Notes under the pieces: generated by a model
The model's database searches: none
Seen by the model: the letters and a program-made list of their open reading frames with translations, nothing else
Told to the model about the DNA's origin: nothing
Source: Ricinus communis
Taxonomy: Eukaryota > Streptophyta > Magnoliopsida > Malpighiales > Euphorbiaceae
Direction: 5' to 3'
Length of the DNA: 64,000 nt
Assembly: GCF_019578655.1 (NCBI RefSeq)
Contig: NC_063265.1
Location: 12,558,501 to 12,622,500 of the forward strand
Position numbers and translations under genes: made by a program
In this document: piece by piece, positions 1 to 13,055 of the stretch
How positions within the stretch are numbered: position 1 is the stretch's first letter
Layout: every line of letters starts with the position of its first letter

Positions 1-19
1 AACTTTAGAAATCACCTAG

Positions 20-640
20 ACAAACATGTAGACGTCACCAAAAGGCCAGTTCGAGCAGCGGACAGTGTGAATTGGCCTGGTCAAACCTCCGCCAGCCATG
101 GCCAATGGTTCCATGGTTCCTGTTCATGACCAGGCCTGGTTCCATGAAGGGAGGGGCTGGTTAAGGTTCAGAAGCACCTAGAATCTGAGCCAGCAGTCCA
201 GGCTGGTTCAACCATTGAGAAGAATAAATTAATGCACTTAATTTTCCTTTTATCATTACTAATTCTATATATATTAAGGGTATATATATTAATATCAGTA
301 TTCTAATGTAGGAATTTTTGCTTTCATGAAAATATAATTATTGTGACAAATGTTATGAAGAAGATAAATTAAAGAAATTAAAGAGTGCAACAAATTCAAA
401 TGTTCCATAAAACTCTAATTTTTATATAACTTTGGTAAGTTGAACTTTTTATAAGCTTGAGGCCAAACCGTTCATGGAACTGACAATGAACCAAAAACGT
501 GAACCAGCTAGAACTCATTTGCCCCTGAACAATAATCCAGACCATCTATGGAAGGGCTGGTTCATGGCTCATCCTTCACACAAACCATGAACAGCCAGTT
601 CCGATTCATCCTTTAAGCAAATTGTGGACTGCCGGTTCAC
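20..640. repeat. Intergenic segment with dispersed GGCTGGTTC-like motifs
   Basis: No gene is visible in the first ~800 bases, which lie beyond the 3' end of the SR gene. The stretch is unusually rich in a short motif in both orientations. GGCTGGTTCA occurs exactly at 201-210 and 555-564. Variants (GGCCTGGTTCC, GGCTGGTTAAGGTTC, GAACCAGC, CAGCCAGTTCC, GCCGGTTCAC) occur near 30, 80, 130, 155, 500, 590 and 630. A small perfect palindrome (CCTAAAC, 4-base spacer, GTTTAGG) lies near 690-710. Dense short motifs in both orientations are known from subterminal regions of some plant DNA transposons, but I see no matching opposite end or transposase, so that reading is only inference. Confidence 0.35.
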
Positions 641-1169
641 GCGCCATTAGCCAGGTCTGCAGACATGGACAGAATCAAGTCACAAGTGCCTAAACCTTAG
701 TTTAGGTGCATGCTCGCTTAACAAACATGAATAAAATTTTAACAAACCAATCTATAGAACTTAATTGTGCATCATGTTTTTTGGGTTGTGGTTATCATTG
801 TCGAGACGGAGAACGGAGTCAGAATTATCATACTCCAGGCAGCCATACAAGTTTAAGAATGGCCCATCCCTGAGAGCAGCAGTATACATTGCCACCTAAC
901 TTAATTGCCAACTCTACAAATTGGCTGTTAAGATTTAACACAAAAAGAAAATAGCAAGAAGTAAAAGTTGAAGCCTAAACATAAAAACCAATAGAATTTC
1001 CCAGATCTAGCATTTGTTTCTTTATTTCTTATAGGATTTCTTTCTTCGATAGCTCATCCCACTTAACTGAACAGGCAAAATACAGTAAAAAAAGGAAAAG
1101 AATATTAACAGATAATTTTTCAACTAACTGCCACGTTGACTAACAAATTTGGAGAAACAAAAAATGCAA

Positions 1170-3354
1170 CTAGGAATACCTTGAAGATCTGGGAGACGAT
1201 CCAGCATGAGAGCGTGGAGAAACAGATCTACCAGGAGATACAGACAGAGAGCGACTATGATATTTAGCGCCCGGAGACTTGCTGCAATACAATTCACTTC
1301 TGTTCAGTTATCACTAGTCACTATACCTGAAGCTAACAGCCTAATCTTTGCCAATAAAACAGACCTCCTGCTCCAGTCACTATGGCGGCTCCGAGTCCTG
1401 CTCCTGCTCCTACTCCTACTCCGGTCATATGGGCCACAACTAGGACTTCGGGAGTAGCTTCTTCTTGAATCATACTCCCTCACCTAGAAAAGGCCAATAG
1501 GTAAGTAACAAGAAACATATATCTAACACAATATAACTCTTCTGATACATACCCGCACATAAGACCGAGAAAATGCATTGCGAAACTCAGAGTCATCAAG
1601 TTTCTTGATCTACATATAGGTCAAAAGAGAGCCACAATAAATCTGAACCCAATGATATGATATAAAGCCATAAATTCCAGAGTAATAATCCAAAGTTATA
1701 ATCAGCTTAAGAACTTACAGCATGTTTCATATCATCATAGTTTGTATAATCTACAATTCCTGTCATACCTACAACATGATGAAAACAGGAAAACAAGAAG
1801 TTATGAGTACCCTCCTAGCTCAATACGTGTTACAACATTACTGATAATATTTCAACATAAAAATATACAGTTTGGTCGGATCAGTCATGCATAAACTCAA
1901 CTAAGTCTTAATAGCAAACTAACTGAGGTGAGCTACTTAGATGTATAATGCAGAACCTAACAAAAGAATCATAAGCTCATTTGACTCACCACCACGATCA
2001 CGAAAGACTTGAGAAAAACAGACATCCCCAGCTCGTCGCATATGATCCTGATCATTGTATATGCAAGGTTAATACCATTTTATTGATAATAGCCAGCTGA
2101 TTTCATGACTTGAATTTGAAACTACTAATTTACTAGAACTAAAATGTAGAAGGCAAATAAAGCAAACCTTGAGATCTTGCCATGAAGCAGATGAAGGTAA
2201 TCCAGTGACCAGAACTGCAAGAAGGTGGGTAATCAAATGAACCTTTGATAGAATATATTCATAAATCAACGTTATTGATGCTAGAGTGAAAAATACCACG
2301 ATAATCAGAGCGCCTGGAAGGACCACGGCTTCCACTTCTACCGCTGTAACTACTATAACGATCCCCTGGAGATGAATGTCTTCGACCGCCATGAGCAAGC
2401 TCCACCTAATGAGGGGTTTGATGTGGAAAGTTGTCAAATATCATTGAGGTACAAAATAGAATGAATCAAAGAACTGATGAACAATAAACCAAATATAGAG
2501 AAAGATATATAAAGAGAAAAGGGATGAAGATGAACAACTACTAACTCGTAAACGACACCCATCAAAATTATACCCATCACGACCACGAATAGCATCTTCA
2601 GCATCACGAGCATCTTCAAACTACATTATCAAAGGTTTAAAGAATTGCATCAGCGACTAGTTTCCTTTAGAAAAAAAAAAAAAAGAAAAGTAAGTGTATG
2701 ATGACCGGTTTAAGAAATAAATTAACAAAGCCAAGCAAGCTTACCTCAACAAAAGCATAGCCTGGAGGTCTTGGTGGAATTTTTAGATCAACCTCAACAA
2801 TGGGTCCATACTGCAAATATATAAAATAGCGCATCAATATTTGCTTAATCATAACTCATAAGCTGCTTAATCAAAAATTACTAGAATGTCATTCATCAGA
2901 AAATACATCTAATACTGCACATCATTTAAGCGTCCCATCACGTGTTTCTTTTAAGACAAAACTATCACAAGTTTAATTAGATTTTAACGAATAGGTTGCA
3001 TTAAACATTTACAAATTAGTTATAATTCTAATAAAAACATTAAATTTGACAAATTTTATTATAGCTGCAAGTTATATTAGAAAACAATTTTATATATTTT
3101 ATATAAATATTTAATCCATTATTTAATTAACTGGGGTTTGATAAGGGTTTCAAAGCATGCATAGCTAAAAACCAAGAAAGTAACAGCATTTATAATTCAA
3201 TTCAATTCAGTTCAGTTACAAGTTCAAGAAACAGTAAAAAAAAAAAAAAAAGGAGGGAAAAAGTAACCTTGTAAAACAAATCTTTTACTTCTCTCTGTCG
3301 AATGTCTCCAGGAAGATTCCCTACGTACAAAGTGCGGCTTGCACGGCTGCTCAT
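1170..3354 (-). CDS. Serine/arginine-rich splicing factor (SF2/ASF family, SR30/SR34-like)
   Basis: Nuclear pre-mRNA splicing regulator of the plant SF2/ASF subfamily. Ten coding exons join in phase: 3268-3354, 2745-2810, 2546-2620, 2297-2405, 2168-2214, 1990-2047, 1719-1768, 1553-1609, 1365-1483 and 1170-1281, giving 259 residues. The N-terminal RRM starts at about residue 7 with RNP2-like TLYVGNLP and has RNP1-like GYAFVEF across the exon 2/3 join. A Gly/Arg/Ser linker follows (about 79-112). The second, pseudo-RRM carries the family signature SWQDLKD at 123-129. A short RS tail is rich in SR/RS pairs. Exon 10 reads into SRYS and a TAG at 1170-1172. A GT within that last codon string could instead be used as a donor for a further 3' exon, which is common in SR genes that splice alternatively, so the C-terminus is the least certain part. 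Start is the ATG at 3354, immediately before the RRM. Confidence 0.88.
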
Positions 3355-3539
3355 TCTTTTCCCTAATAATAAGCACTTATCAATTAAAACTGAAATGAAA
3401 AAGAACACTGCTAAAATCACAAGAATTTGCAATAACATAGATATATCAAGAAAAGCCTTACTTGTTTTTGTTTTAGAAATGTTTGGATTCTTCTGGAACT
3501 ATAAACAGGAGGGCGTTTTATGACGAGAAGATAGCTAAG

Positions 3540-4900
3540 GATGTTGTACATTCCCGTTATAACCTTCACTAATTCTCGTTATTACATTCTCGCACTAAGG
3601 TAATGCTACGTGTCGTCTGCTAATTGCTACTGGGCATTCATTATTACGCATCTATCTGCAAACAAATTTAATTATTTGTATCAATTACTAATGCCTCCAT
3701 GAGGTTTTGATATCATGCATTTCAGTTGCCTTTTCTAAGATTATCACGATTCTCACGTGTATTTAAGTGTCGTTTGTTAGTGTGAAACCGGTTTTATAAA
3801 TTTTTTTATTTTTAATAAAATAAAATATTAATTGAAATTTATTTTAATCATTAGAATAAATATAATATTATTATATTTTTTTATTTATATTACATATAAT
3901 AAATAAATAAATAAATTTATTATTCTATTAATAAATTTTATCCAATAATAAAAATGTATTCGAGTAACTATTTAAGCTACTATATAATTTGATTGTATTT
4001 TTATTCGATATAATATAAAAATAATTTATCTAAATTTCTTAAAATATATATTATAAAACAGTTTAATATTATAATTGTTTATATTTTTATAGTATAAAAT
4101 ATAATTATATATTTATATTTTTAAATTTGTACAGCTTAATTAGTTTGATTTTTAATTTAATCTAATAAATGTCTTAATTTTATTTTTTAAAATCTAAATA
4201 ATCATAGTTTTTATTTAATTAAACATATAAAATTTTATTTTTGATAGAATATTGTATATTTTTATATAATATTTATAAATTTATTAAATAAAGACACACA
4301 TATTAAAAATATTATATATATTAAAAAATAAATTTAATTATTAATTAAATTAAATTAAAAATTAAACGTTAAAATCTCTATAATTAAAATTTTGAGACAT
4401 TAATAATACATTTAGCCCTATGAAAATAAATATATCAATGGTAAAGAAAAAATACAACTTCTAAAATAAAGTTGTTATTTTATATTTACTTTTGTAGTCA
4501 GGCCAATTACCGAGTTTTAAGGTGGTAAGAATTATGAAATGACACTTGCCCTGGTAGAGTTGGACTTTTGACGTATTATTGACCACGTCCCGCCGCCATA
4601 AATAGTTGACCGCCGATTGTAACGCCCACAGGAATTCTCCTGTAATTCCTATATACCGCCTACCACTAATTTCCAAATACCGCTTAGATCAGACGCCGTC
4701 CACCTCACCAGCGCTCCAATTACTATATTCATTTGTCCACGCGTCAACTTTTGAATTGAAAACGTACAACTGCATATATAAACCTGCACACGCCGTAGCT
4801 TTTACTCCCCCCGTCTCACGAGACGTCCCCAATTTTGCCTTGGCTTGGTATCGTGTCTCTGTGTACAAAAAGCATAACTCAAAACTAACAACACGCCTTA
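3540..4900. other. AT-rich intergenic region between the SR and HIG1 genes
   Basis: Holds the upstream regions of two divergently transcribed genes. 3780-4440 is extremely AT-rich with short A/T runs and no coding pattern. From about 4500 the composition becomes mixed and should include the promoter and 5' leader of the HIG1 gene at 4958. No further gene is recognisable. Confidence 0.6.
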
Positions 4901-4957
4901 ATTTCTTTTTTCTTTCTTAATCTCTCCTATTGAAACAAGATTCTCTAAAAGTGAAAA

Positions 4958-6592
4958 ATGGCTGATGCTAAGAACAAATTTGAATCTGTCAGGGAATGGG
5001 TCGCTGAGCACAAGCTTCGAACTGTTGGTAATTTTCTTTGTTGGTTTATATTATCTTTTAGTTTATTGAATCTGTTTTTTTGATTTTTTTTTAAAGATTT
5101 GATATGGGTTTTTGATTTGGATCTTGGATTATTTTTATTTTTTTCTACTGGTGAAAGGGTGTCTATGGCTTAGTGGAATTGCTGGCTCAATCGCCTATAA
5201 TTGGTCTCAACCCAACATGAAAACCAGCGTTAGGCTTATTCACGCCAGGTATTTTTGCTTTGTTTCTTTCTTTCCTTGTCTTATTTTTTTGGTCTTTTAA
5301 AGATTATTTGATGGATTTATGTGGAGTTCTTGATTTGGATGTTATTTGTAATTGCAACCTTTCAACCGTTGGTTTACATTGTGCATCGATAAATCAATCA
5401 AAGATTTTTCTTTTATCAGTTGTTTGATGTCAAAAAAGAAAATGATTTTTGTTTTCTTTTAATATTCCAGATGAGAACAGTTTTATTTTGGGTTTTGGAA
5501 ACTCCCGCGAATTCTGCATGGTTTTCCATAGGATCTCCAGATAATGTGCTTTGATTGCACCTAACATCTGTCATTTTACACCTGGAAATTAAGAACTTGA
5601 AATTTTTATTTCTGATTTCTGAGAATTTTGGTATTGCAAGGATAACCAATTTGGTATATTGGTAAAGGAATTGGGGGTGAATGTCAGTAGGGTAGTGAAT
5701 AGTGATGAGTCCTTTACCTACCACCAGCTTGTGCTGAGATAATTTGAAAAACTTTGTAATATGATATCTATGGATTACCCGAATAATTCAACTATTCGGG
5801 GAGTGTCTAGTGGCAAAAAATGCATTTGCGGAACAAGGGGATAAAATTAAATAAAGGGATATTGGACACGGTCACCATAATACCCAAAAGAAGTGTTTTT
5901 GACTTGAGCAGCTATTGTTTAGTCTCTTTTCTGCAATATTTTGGTTGTTGAAGCTCAAGGCTTTTAGGATTGCGATAGATAAAGTTGCAAATTTTTGGCA
6001 TATTTTGTAATATTAGCCTTCATAGCCAAGTTTTATAGCCAAGTGTGGGAAAGAATAGGGAACCCTGTTAGGCCTGCGTAGCCAAGTGTGGGAAAGGCGG
6101 AGAACCATGTTTGTCAGCTCGGATATTAGCAGAATGGCAAGGACATGAATTTGTATATCCATTAAAGACTTGATATGCGAAATCACCTTGGATTTATGGT
6201 ATAGTACGGACAAAACGGATCTTCTCCCACTTCATTTTATATATTCTAGGTTCAATGGGGAAGCTAGGAGGGAGCCAAATAAAGTGTTGTGTGATTATTG
6301 TTCTATTAAGATCTTTCCCCCTAGATGTTTACTTGGTAAGAATACTGCTAACATCTCTCCTGTTTTGCATCCTCTTCTTGCTTTTGCCCTTTGTAAAAAC
6401 TCTTTTCTGTTATCATAAACAATTTGCGCGTGTAGTTGCTAACACTCTCTATGTTCTAAATCTAGGTTGCACGCACAGGCGCTCACGCTGGCTGCATTAG
6501 CCGGTGCTGCAGTGGTCGAGTACTATGATCATAAAAGTGGAGCAAAGGCTGAACAATATGCAGGGTACATCCCGCACAAGGACAGCAAATGA
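4958..6592 (+). CDS. HIG1-domain (RCF1-like) mitochondrial inner-membrane protein
   Basis: Small protein of the hypoxia-induced-gene-1 family, whose members sit in the mitochondrial inner membrane and help assemble or stabilise cytochrome oxidase and respiratory supercomplexes. Three exons (4958-5027, 5158-5248, 6466-6592) join in phase to 95 residues. Residues 1-23 are a hydrophilic head (MADAKNKFESVREWVAEHKL). Two hydrophobic segments follow: CLWLSGIAGSIAYNW (about 25-39) and ALTLAALAGAAVVEYY (about 62-77). Between them lies LIHARLHAQ, which fits the Q/I-x3-R/H-x-R-x3-Q HIG1 signature. The C-terminal tail is short and polar. Length matches plant HIGD proteins (about 95-100). The second intron is long (5249-6465) and contains no other gene. 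In Arabidopsis a HIG1 gene also lies beside the eL22 gene (from memory, AT5G27760/AT5G27770), the same arrangement as here. Confidence 0.92.
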
Positions 6593-6599
6593 TGTGGAA

Positions 6600-7700
6600 T
6601 GGATTAAGCATGTAGTTAGCCATATTAACAAGGATGGGTATGAATAACAATATATGTAAGAAGAGGCATAAGTTTTGACCCCTTCAAATTTTTTCAGTTC
6701 CATACTGTACCTGATTCATTCGATACTGGCTTTTTGGTGTACTCTAAAGGGGAGAAAATGAAACTGAGAATGAAGTTCCTTTTCAGGTGTGCCTGTTGGC
6801 GAGAGGGAACACATGTTTGTTCAGAGAACAAAATTTGAATTTGATATTACAATGTATTTCCTATAAATGAGTTCTTTAAATTCTTGTGAAATTTATTCCG
6901 AATCTAAGAATCTAAAAGATTCCATGCCATTGATATAAATGAAAAATTCGTATGGAAAATAGTCTCTTATATGTATGTATGTGTGTATTTATATATATTT
7001 TGACACAGGCTAAAATTTTTTCTTATGTATATTTATTTTCATCACTTAAGTTATTATTAGTTAATCTGTATTTTTTGTTAAATAATAATTTTGATGCTAA
7101 AAAATAGAATATTAATTTATAAATTATTTTTAGTAGAATAACAGTTTTTAATCTCAAGAAGATATTAATTATAATTTTAGTAGAAAATATTTATAATTAA
7201 TAATATCATAAATTATTAAATTTTAACTCTTATACAACGTATCATCAACTATATTTTTATTGAATGGTTATTATATATATTTAATTATTATTGGTCTGAC
7301 ATTTATTTAAAATAGAAAATCTTAATTTAAAATTTACCAGTTAAAATTATTTATTACTAAATAATAGCGAACTGAGTTATGATTGGTATTGGGATATGAT
7401 TAGTCTTTATATTAATCTTGGAAGTTTTATATTTAGCATTCAGATAATAATAATAATAATATATGAAAAAAATAATAATTACCTCAGCAAGTAGTTTATG
7501 TAAACTTTTCCAATATAATTTAGCTATAATTACCTAAATTATAGCCCACGACATGTCGTCTACACAGCACTCGGACCATAGACTGGTCTGGGTCTCAGAA
7601 AAAAAAAAGAAAAAAGAAGAATTATAACAATTTCCAGTTCCCTTTCCCTTATAACCTAAAAACCTAATCTCTCTCACATTTGTCCCTGTAACGCCACGCC
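6600..7700. other. HIG1 3' region, AT-rich spacer and eL22 promoter
   Basis: 6593-6950 is the likely 3' untranslated region of the HIG1 gene. 6960-7540 is strongly AT-rich with no gene signature. The last ~150 bases before 7768 contain a pyrimidine-rich leader, as expected for a ribosomal protein gene, but I see no clean TATA box. Confidence 0.5.
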
Positions 7701-7767
7701 GCTAATTCTTTTTTTTAGCTTTCAACTGGTACGATTTTTGGTTATTCAGATACCGTTAAAAAAAAGA

Positions 7768-8560
<793 letters not shown>

Positions 8561-8599
8561 GACCGAGTATTTGTACCTTTATAGCCTTCTTTTCCTTTT

Positions 8600-9400
8600 T
8601 GCCAAATCTTGAACTTCTACTGGTTTAGTATATCTGGTTTAATGGAGCTACATTTTATTCCCAATATGTTGTTTTATAATTCTGTTTATCAAATTAATGA
8701 TTTTGCTATGCTGAGATTGAGAATTAAAATCTGCCATTTAGAAATCATGGGAATTGTCAGTTGTGTTGTGTCTCTGTGTTTGCTTCTGTATTCTATGCAC
8801 CCAATTCTCTATGCAGCCTCAAAAGTGTTAATGGGATCTTGCAGAGGGAGTTATAAAGGCTTCATATTCGTTCATTGCTCCAAGTTAACTTCACCTTAAT
8901 AATGACAAACTCCATTAAGGCATGGGCTCATGTTGACAACTGTGGAATTGGTCCTAAATAACTCCTTAAATTGTTCTTTCATTTACCAGTAACAGGTCCA
9001 ATTGGATGTGGGCTATACGAACCTAAGACTTTATCTCCTGCTTGGGACAACGATCAACTTACATTCTCTAATGCATTCTTAATTTCCACAAAGTGCCAAT
9101 ATAAATCACAAACTAAAAGAGGGAACATGTAAATAATAATTACTTATTTTAAATTTGCATATTCTCCACCACTTAATTATCCTAATATACAGGAGTCAAA
9201 TGCGAAGAACATATCTAAACTTCATATTTGTTTTAAAGTGACAAGGTCACCGTGTACAAGTTGTTTCTATCATTAGCATATTTGTCAGCAAACTTCAGAA
9301 CAAAATACGAAAATAGAAATAACAACTATCATCAACAAACTCAATCGGATGCATTAGTCCAGATTTAGCCTCACAATATGTGGCTTACAGTCGTGTTAGA
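8600..9400. other. Spacer between eL22 and the GDSL gene
   Basis: Includes the eL22 3' untranslated region (to roughly 8900). The rest is mixed-composition DNA in which I see no gene, RNA or repeat. Confidence 0.5.
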
Positions 9401-9415
9401 AACACAGAAAAGTAC

Positions 9416-9423
9416 TATAAATA
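9416..9423 (+). promoter_or_regulatory. Probable TATA box of the GDSL gene
   Basis: TATAAATA lies 181 bases upstream of the GDSL start codon. This would place transcription start near 9445-9455, just before the inverted repeat at 9453-9533. A clear TATAAATA in otherwise ordinary sequence is reasonable support, but there is no transcript evidence. Confidence 0.5.
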
Positions 9424-9452
9424 TGCTAGAATAATTCATAAGCAAATCACCT

Positions 9453-9533
9453 CCCCTGTTCTTTTTCTCAGTTTCTGTTCTTTTCTCAGTTCTAAAGAAA
9501 AGAAATACAGGAACTGAGAAAAGAACTTGGGGG
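9453..9533 (+). repeat. Inverted repeat (hairpin) in the predicted 5' leader of the GDSL gene
   Basis: The left arm (about 9453-9476, CCCCTGTTCTTTTTCTCAG...) and right arm (about 9510-9533, ...CTGAGAAAAGAACTTGGGG) are near-perfect reverse complements over about 24 bases with three or so mismatches. A second inner pair (TTCTTTTCTCAGTTC against the same right arm) gives an alternative fold. If the TATA box at 9416 is used, the hairpin lies at the very start of the mRNA leader, about 70 bases before the AUG. Confidence 0.6.
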
Positions 9534-9603
9534 GTGAAATTATTAATTCTAACAGGACAGGCATTAATAACTTTCATACTGCAACATTACTCCCTCTTCA
9601 GCC

Positions 9604-11121
9604 ATGAGTATCAACGTATCTTTCTTCCTTGTTCTTATGATGGGCTCATTGTTTCTCCTTTCTTGCGAGGCACAAGATCTTAAGGCTTGCAAGTTTGACG
9701 CAATATATCAACTGGGTGATTCAATCTCGGATACAGGAAATTCCATAGTGGAAATTCCTCCAGCTTTTCACAGTCGCTTGCCTTACGGCGAAACGATTGG
9801 TAAAGCAACGGGTAGACCATCAGATGGATATCTAATGATCGATTTTATAGGTAATTAACCAGTGCACAATTATGCCGTTTCTTCTTTTCTTCCTCAAGGA
9901 GTAGTATGAGAGTGGATTATAACAAGGGATTCTTTTAAATCTTGCAGCACAATCTGCTGGTCTTCCATTTCTTGAACCTTATGAAAATCCGAATTCGAAA
10001 TTCACTCACGGAGCAGATTTTTCAGTCGCTGGTGCCAGAGCTATGTCTGCGGAAGATCTATTGAAATTAAATCTTGATGTTGGATTCACTAACAGTTCTC
10101 TTAGTGTACAACTTGGATGGCTTAAAAAGGTTCTATCAACTGTCTGCAACGGCCCTAAAGGTTGCTACAAACATGCAGTTTTTCTTAGCATTTTAAGTTA
10201 ACTCAAAAATACATTACAGTTCATGCGTATGCTGATTGATTCTGAACTGTGCGCCTTACAGATTGTCAGGAGAAACTCAAATCATCCCTCTTTATGGTCG
10301 GGCTTATTGGACCAAATGATCTTATGGCTGGACTGTTTAAAGGTGACGGCATTGAGAAAGTAAAGACAACTGTGCTACCTGCAGTTCTGCAAACCGTTAT
10401 AGATGGTGTCCAAGTAAGTGCAATTTTTCCTTGCAGTTATATACTTATATTCTCTCTTTTATGAATACTAGTAGGCTAATACAATCCACTTCCTAATTCA
10501 TGTCTTTTTGATTTGTTATAGACTGTTATAAGCTATGGTGCTAGCCGAGTCGTCGTCCCTGGAGCCTACCCATTAGGTTGTACGCCAAGCTTACTAACAA
10601 CATATTCAGTAAACAAGTCTGCTGCGTACGATTCACTCGGTTGCTTAAAGGATTATAATGACTTTTTCGCGTATTATAATACCCAGCTCCAAATAGCTCT
10701 TGAGAATTCAAGAAAAGCAAATCCAAATGTAATCATTATTTACAGTGACTTTTACAGTGCGACCCAGTCGATTTTGGATAATCTTTCAACTCTTGGTGAG
10801 TGGTTTCAGTTTCAAATCTTCTTTTCTTTTAAGTATTCGGGCACTGTCCTGTTTTTATGCACATTATTTCTTACGTGAGTATTTGTGTGTTATATATTTA
10901 CAGGATTTAAAGCATTTAGAAAGGCTTGTTGCGGGATTGGAGGTGAGTTTAATTTCACCCCTACAATGCAAAAGACATGCGGAGCTAAAGGTGTACCAGT
11001 TTGTCCAAATCCTAAGGAACATGTGTTTTGGGATGGAGGACACTTCAGTCATCATGCAAACATGGTATTAGCAGAGTGGCTGATTAAGGAAATGTTGCCT
11101 CAACTTCATTGTAGTGCTTGA
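9604..11121 (+). CDS. GDSL esterase/lipase, secreted (SGNH hydrolase)
   Basis: Plant GDSL-type esterase, predicted to hydrolyse ester bonds of lipids or acylated secondary metabolites outside the cell or in a vesicular compartment. The substrate cannot be read from sequence. Five exons (9604-9850, 9948-10160, 10262-10413, 10522-10795, 10904-11121) close in phase to 367 residues, within the usual 350-400. A hydrophobic signal peptide covers about residues 1-23. Block I GDSISDTGN carries nucleophile Ser40. A VAGARA segment corresponds to block II. Block III GPND contains oxyanion Asn172. Block V WDGGHFSHH supplies Asp339 and His342. All catalytic positions are present. The exon layout is that of the acetylajmalan-esterase-like group. 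It sits head-to-tail with a degenerate copy 260 bp downstream, a typical tandem cluster of this family. Confidence 0.95.
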
Positions 11122-11383
11122 CAAATTATGGCATATGTTATCCTTCTAATGTAACATATCTGTAATTCATCAATATATATATATATATTTTTATCATTCT
11201 GGTGCCCATTTTTTATCAGAATTAAATCGTTACATTTGGGAGAAAATCTCCATCAATGAGTAAAAATAGAAAATAAATTAACCCTTTTAATTTAGAATAA
11301 AATAGGGGCTCAGAGAATATGGTTTGCAGCTTTGTTTATCAGTTTTAGAAACATAAAATATTATAAATAATGGATAATGCAAA

Positions 11384-13055
11384 TTGGGTTTTTATGTAAT
11401 TAACTTCACATTCGTCCTACTTCTTTCACGTTCATATGGGGCACAGGAAATTAAGGTTCTTTCACAATCTCATGGGCTAGAAAATCTAAAAGCTCGTAAA
11501 TTTGATTCCATATATCAGTTTGGGGATTCAATGTCTGATACAGGAGATTCTATTATAGAAATCCCTCCAGCTTATCATGCTCGTTTTCCATATGGTCAAA
11601 CAATCAAGAATGCAACTGGTAGACCCTCTGCTGGACTGCAAATAATTGATTACATTGGTAAGTAATTAGACATGTTGTTCTCTTCCTCCTTTTTTTTCTT
11701 TACCTGCAGCTTCAGAAAGTCTTTGAAAATTTCTGCACTTTCAAGAAAATAAGTTAAAGAGTAATTATACACTCAGGTTGTGTGGTAATTTTTAATTCTT
11801 TTTGCAGCACAATCAGCTGGTCTTCCATTTCTTCAACCATATGAAAATCCAAATCCAACATTCAAGAATGGAATCGAATTTGCAGTTGCTGGTGTTTCCG
11901 CATTGTCTGTAGAAACTCCAGCAAAATGTCATATTCCACCTAGAATCACTAACAGTTCTCTCAATGTGCAACTTGAGTGGTTGGACAAATATGTGCAAAC
12001 TAAGTGCAATGGTTCTAAAGGTAGGTAACCATGTAATTTGAATCTTTAGACACAAATATATATGTTGGGGGGGGAAAATGTTCAGTAACTTATCAATTTC
12101 ATGTGTTGAATAGATTGTCAACGTCACTTGATGAAATCAGCCCTTTTAATGGTTGGAGAAATTGGGGCTAATGATTATGATGCTGGGCTCCTCCTAAACA
12201 TGACCATTGATGAGGTCAAGAAAGTTATGGTGCCTGTAGTTGTGCAGGCCATTAGGGATGCTGCCAAAGTAAGTCAAATTAAACACCTTCTTTACATACA
12301 TGCATATTAGCTAGCAATATTAGTTTGTCATTAACTATCATTTTTCCTAAGTGTTTTAAGTAATTCTCTGGTGTTTCTTAATGAATTAACTTGTTACAGA
12401 AAGTGATACACTACGGCATTCATTGAGTGGTTGTCCCTGGAATCTTCAAATTAGCTGTGCACCACACCAGCATTGCTTACATTTCTTGAATCAAACAAGT
12501 CAGCTACTTACGACGAATATGGTTGCTTAAAGCGCACAGTGTCCGCCCAGGATACAGTCTTAGTCTGAGAAGCTGAGTTGCCGGTTCGACGATCTACTCG
12601 GCCAGTTTGAATCGGAGCAAAGACCACAACGACTTGTCTTTTACGAGCACCACAATGTTCTTCTTCAATGGGCTCTCGAGCAACTCAGAAAGGAGTACCC
12701 TGATGTGCATATTGCATACGCTGATCTTTATCATGCACACGAATGGATTTTGCAGAATCACTCAAAACTTGGTCAGTGAGATTAAATCTCATATACTGTG
12801 AAAATTAAGAAGAAAATAATGAATTACACGTATTAATAATTCTAATCTTTTTTGCATCGTGTGCAGGGTTCAAATCATTAACAGTTACTTGTTGCGGGCG
12901 CGGAGGTAAATATAATTTTATGCCTGGATTGTTGAAAGCGTGCGGAGCTCCTGGGGTACCTGTGTTGTGCAGACGTGGGCGAGTGGCACTTCATTCATAA
13001 AGCAAACAAGTATTTGTCAGAATGGCTTATCAAAGACATGTTGCCAAGAACTTGA
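11384..13055 (+). pseudogene. GDSL esterase/lipase pseudogene (tandem copy)
   Basis: Clear tandem duplicate of the gene ending at 11121, with the same five-exon layout. Exons 1 to 3 (about 11384-11658, 11808-12019, 12115-12269) still read well and keep GDSMSDTGD and GANDYD. Several lesions make it non-functional. The position equivalent to the start is TTG (11384), with no in-frame ATG before the signal-peptide-like segment. In exon 4 a TGA interrupts the block after HYGIH (12424-12426), followed by at least one frameshift near 12450 and a scrambled stretch around 12540-12640. The reading then recovers in another frame (12650-12772). In exon 5 (about 12867-13055) a frameshift near 12965 separates GAPGVPV from the C-terminal part ending at a TGA at 13053. 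A TATA-like ATTATAAATA lies at about 11360. Whether it is still transcribed is unknown. Confidence 0.88.
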
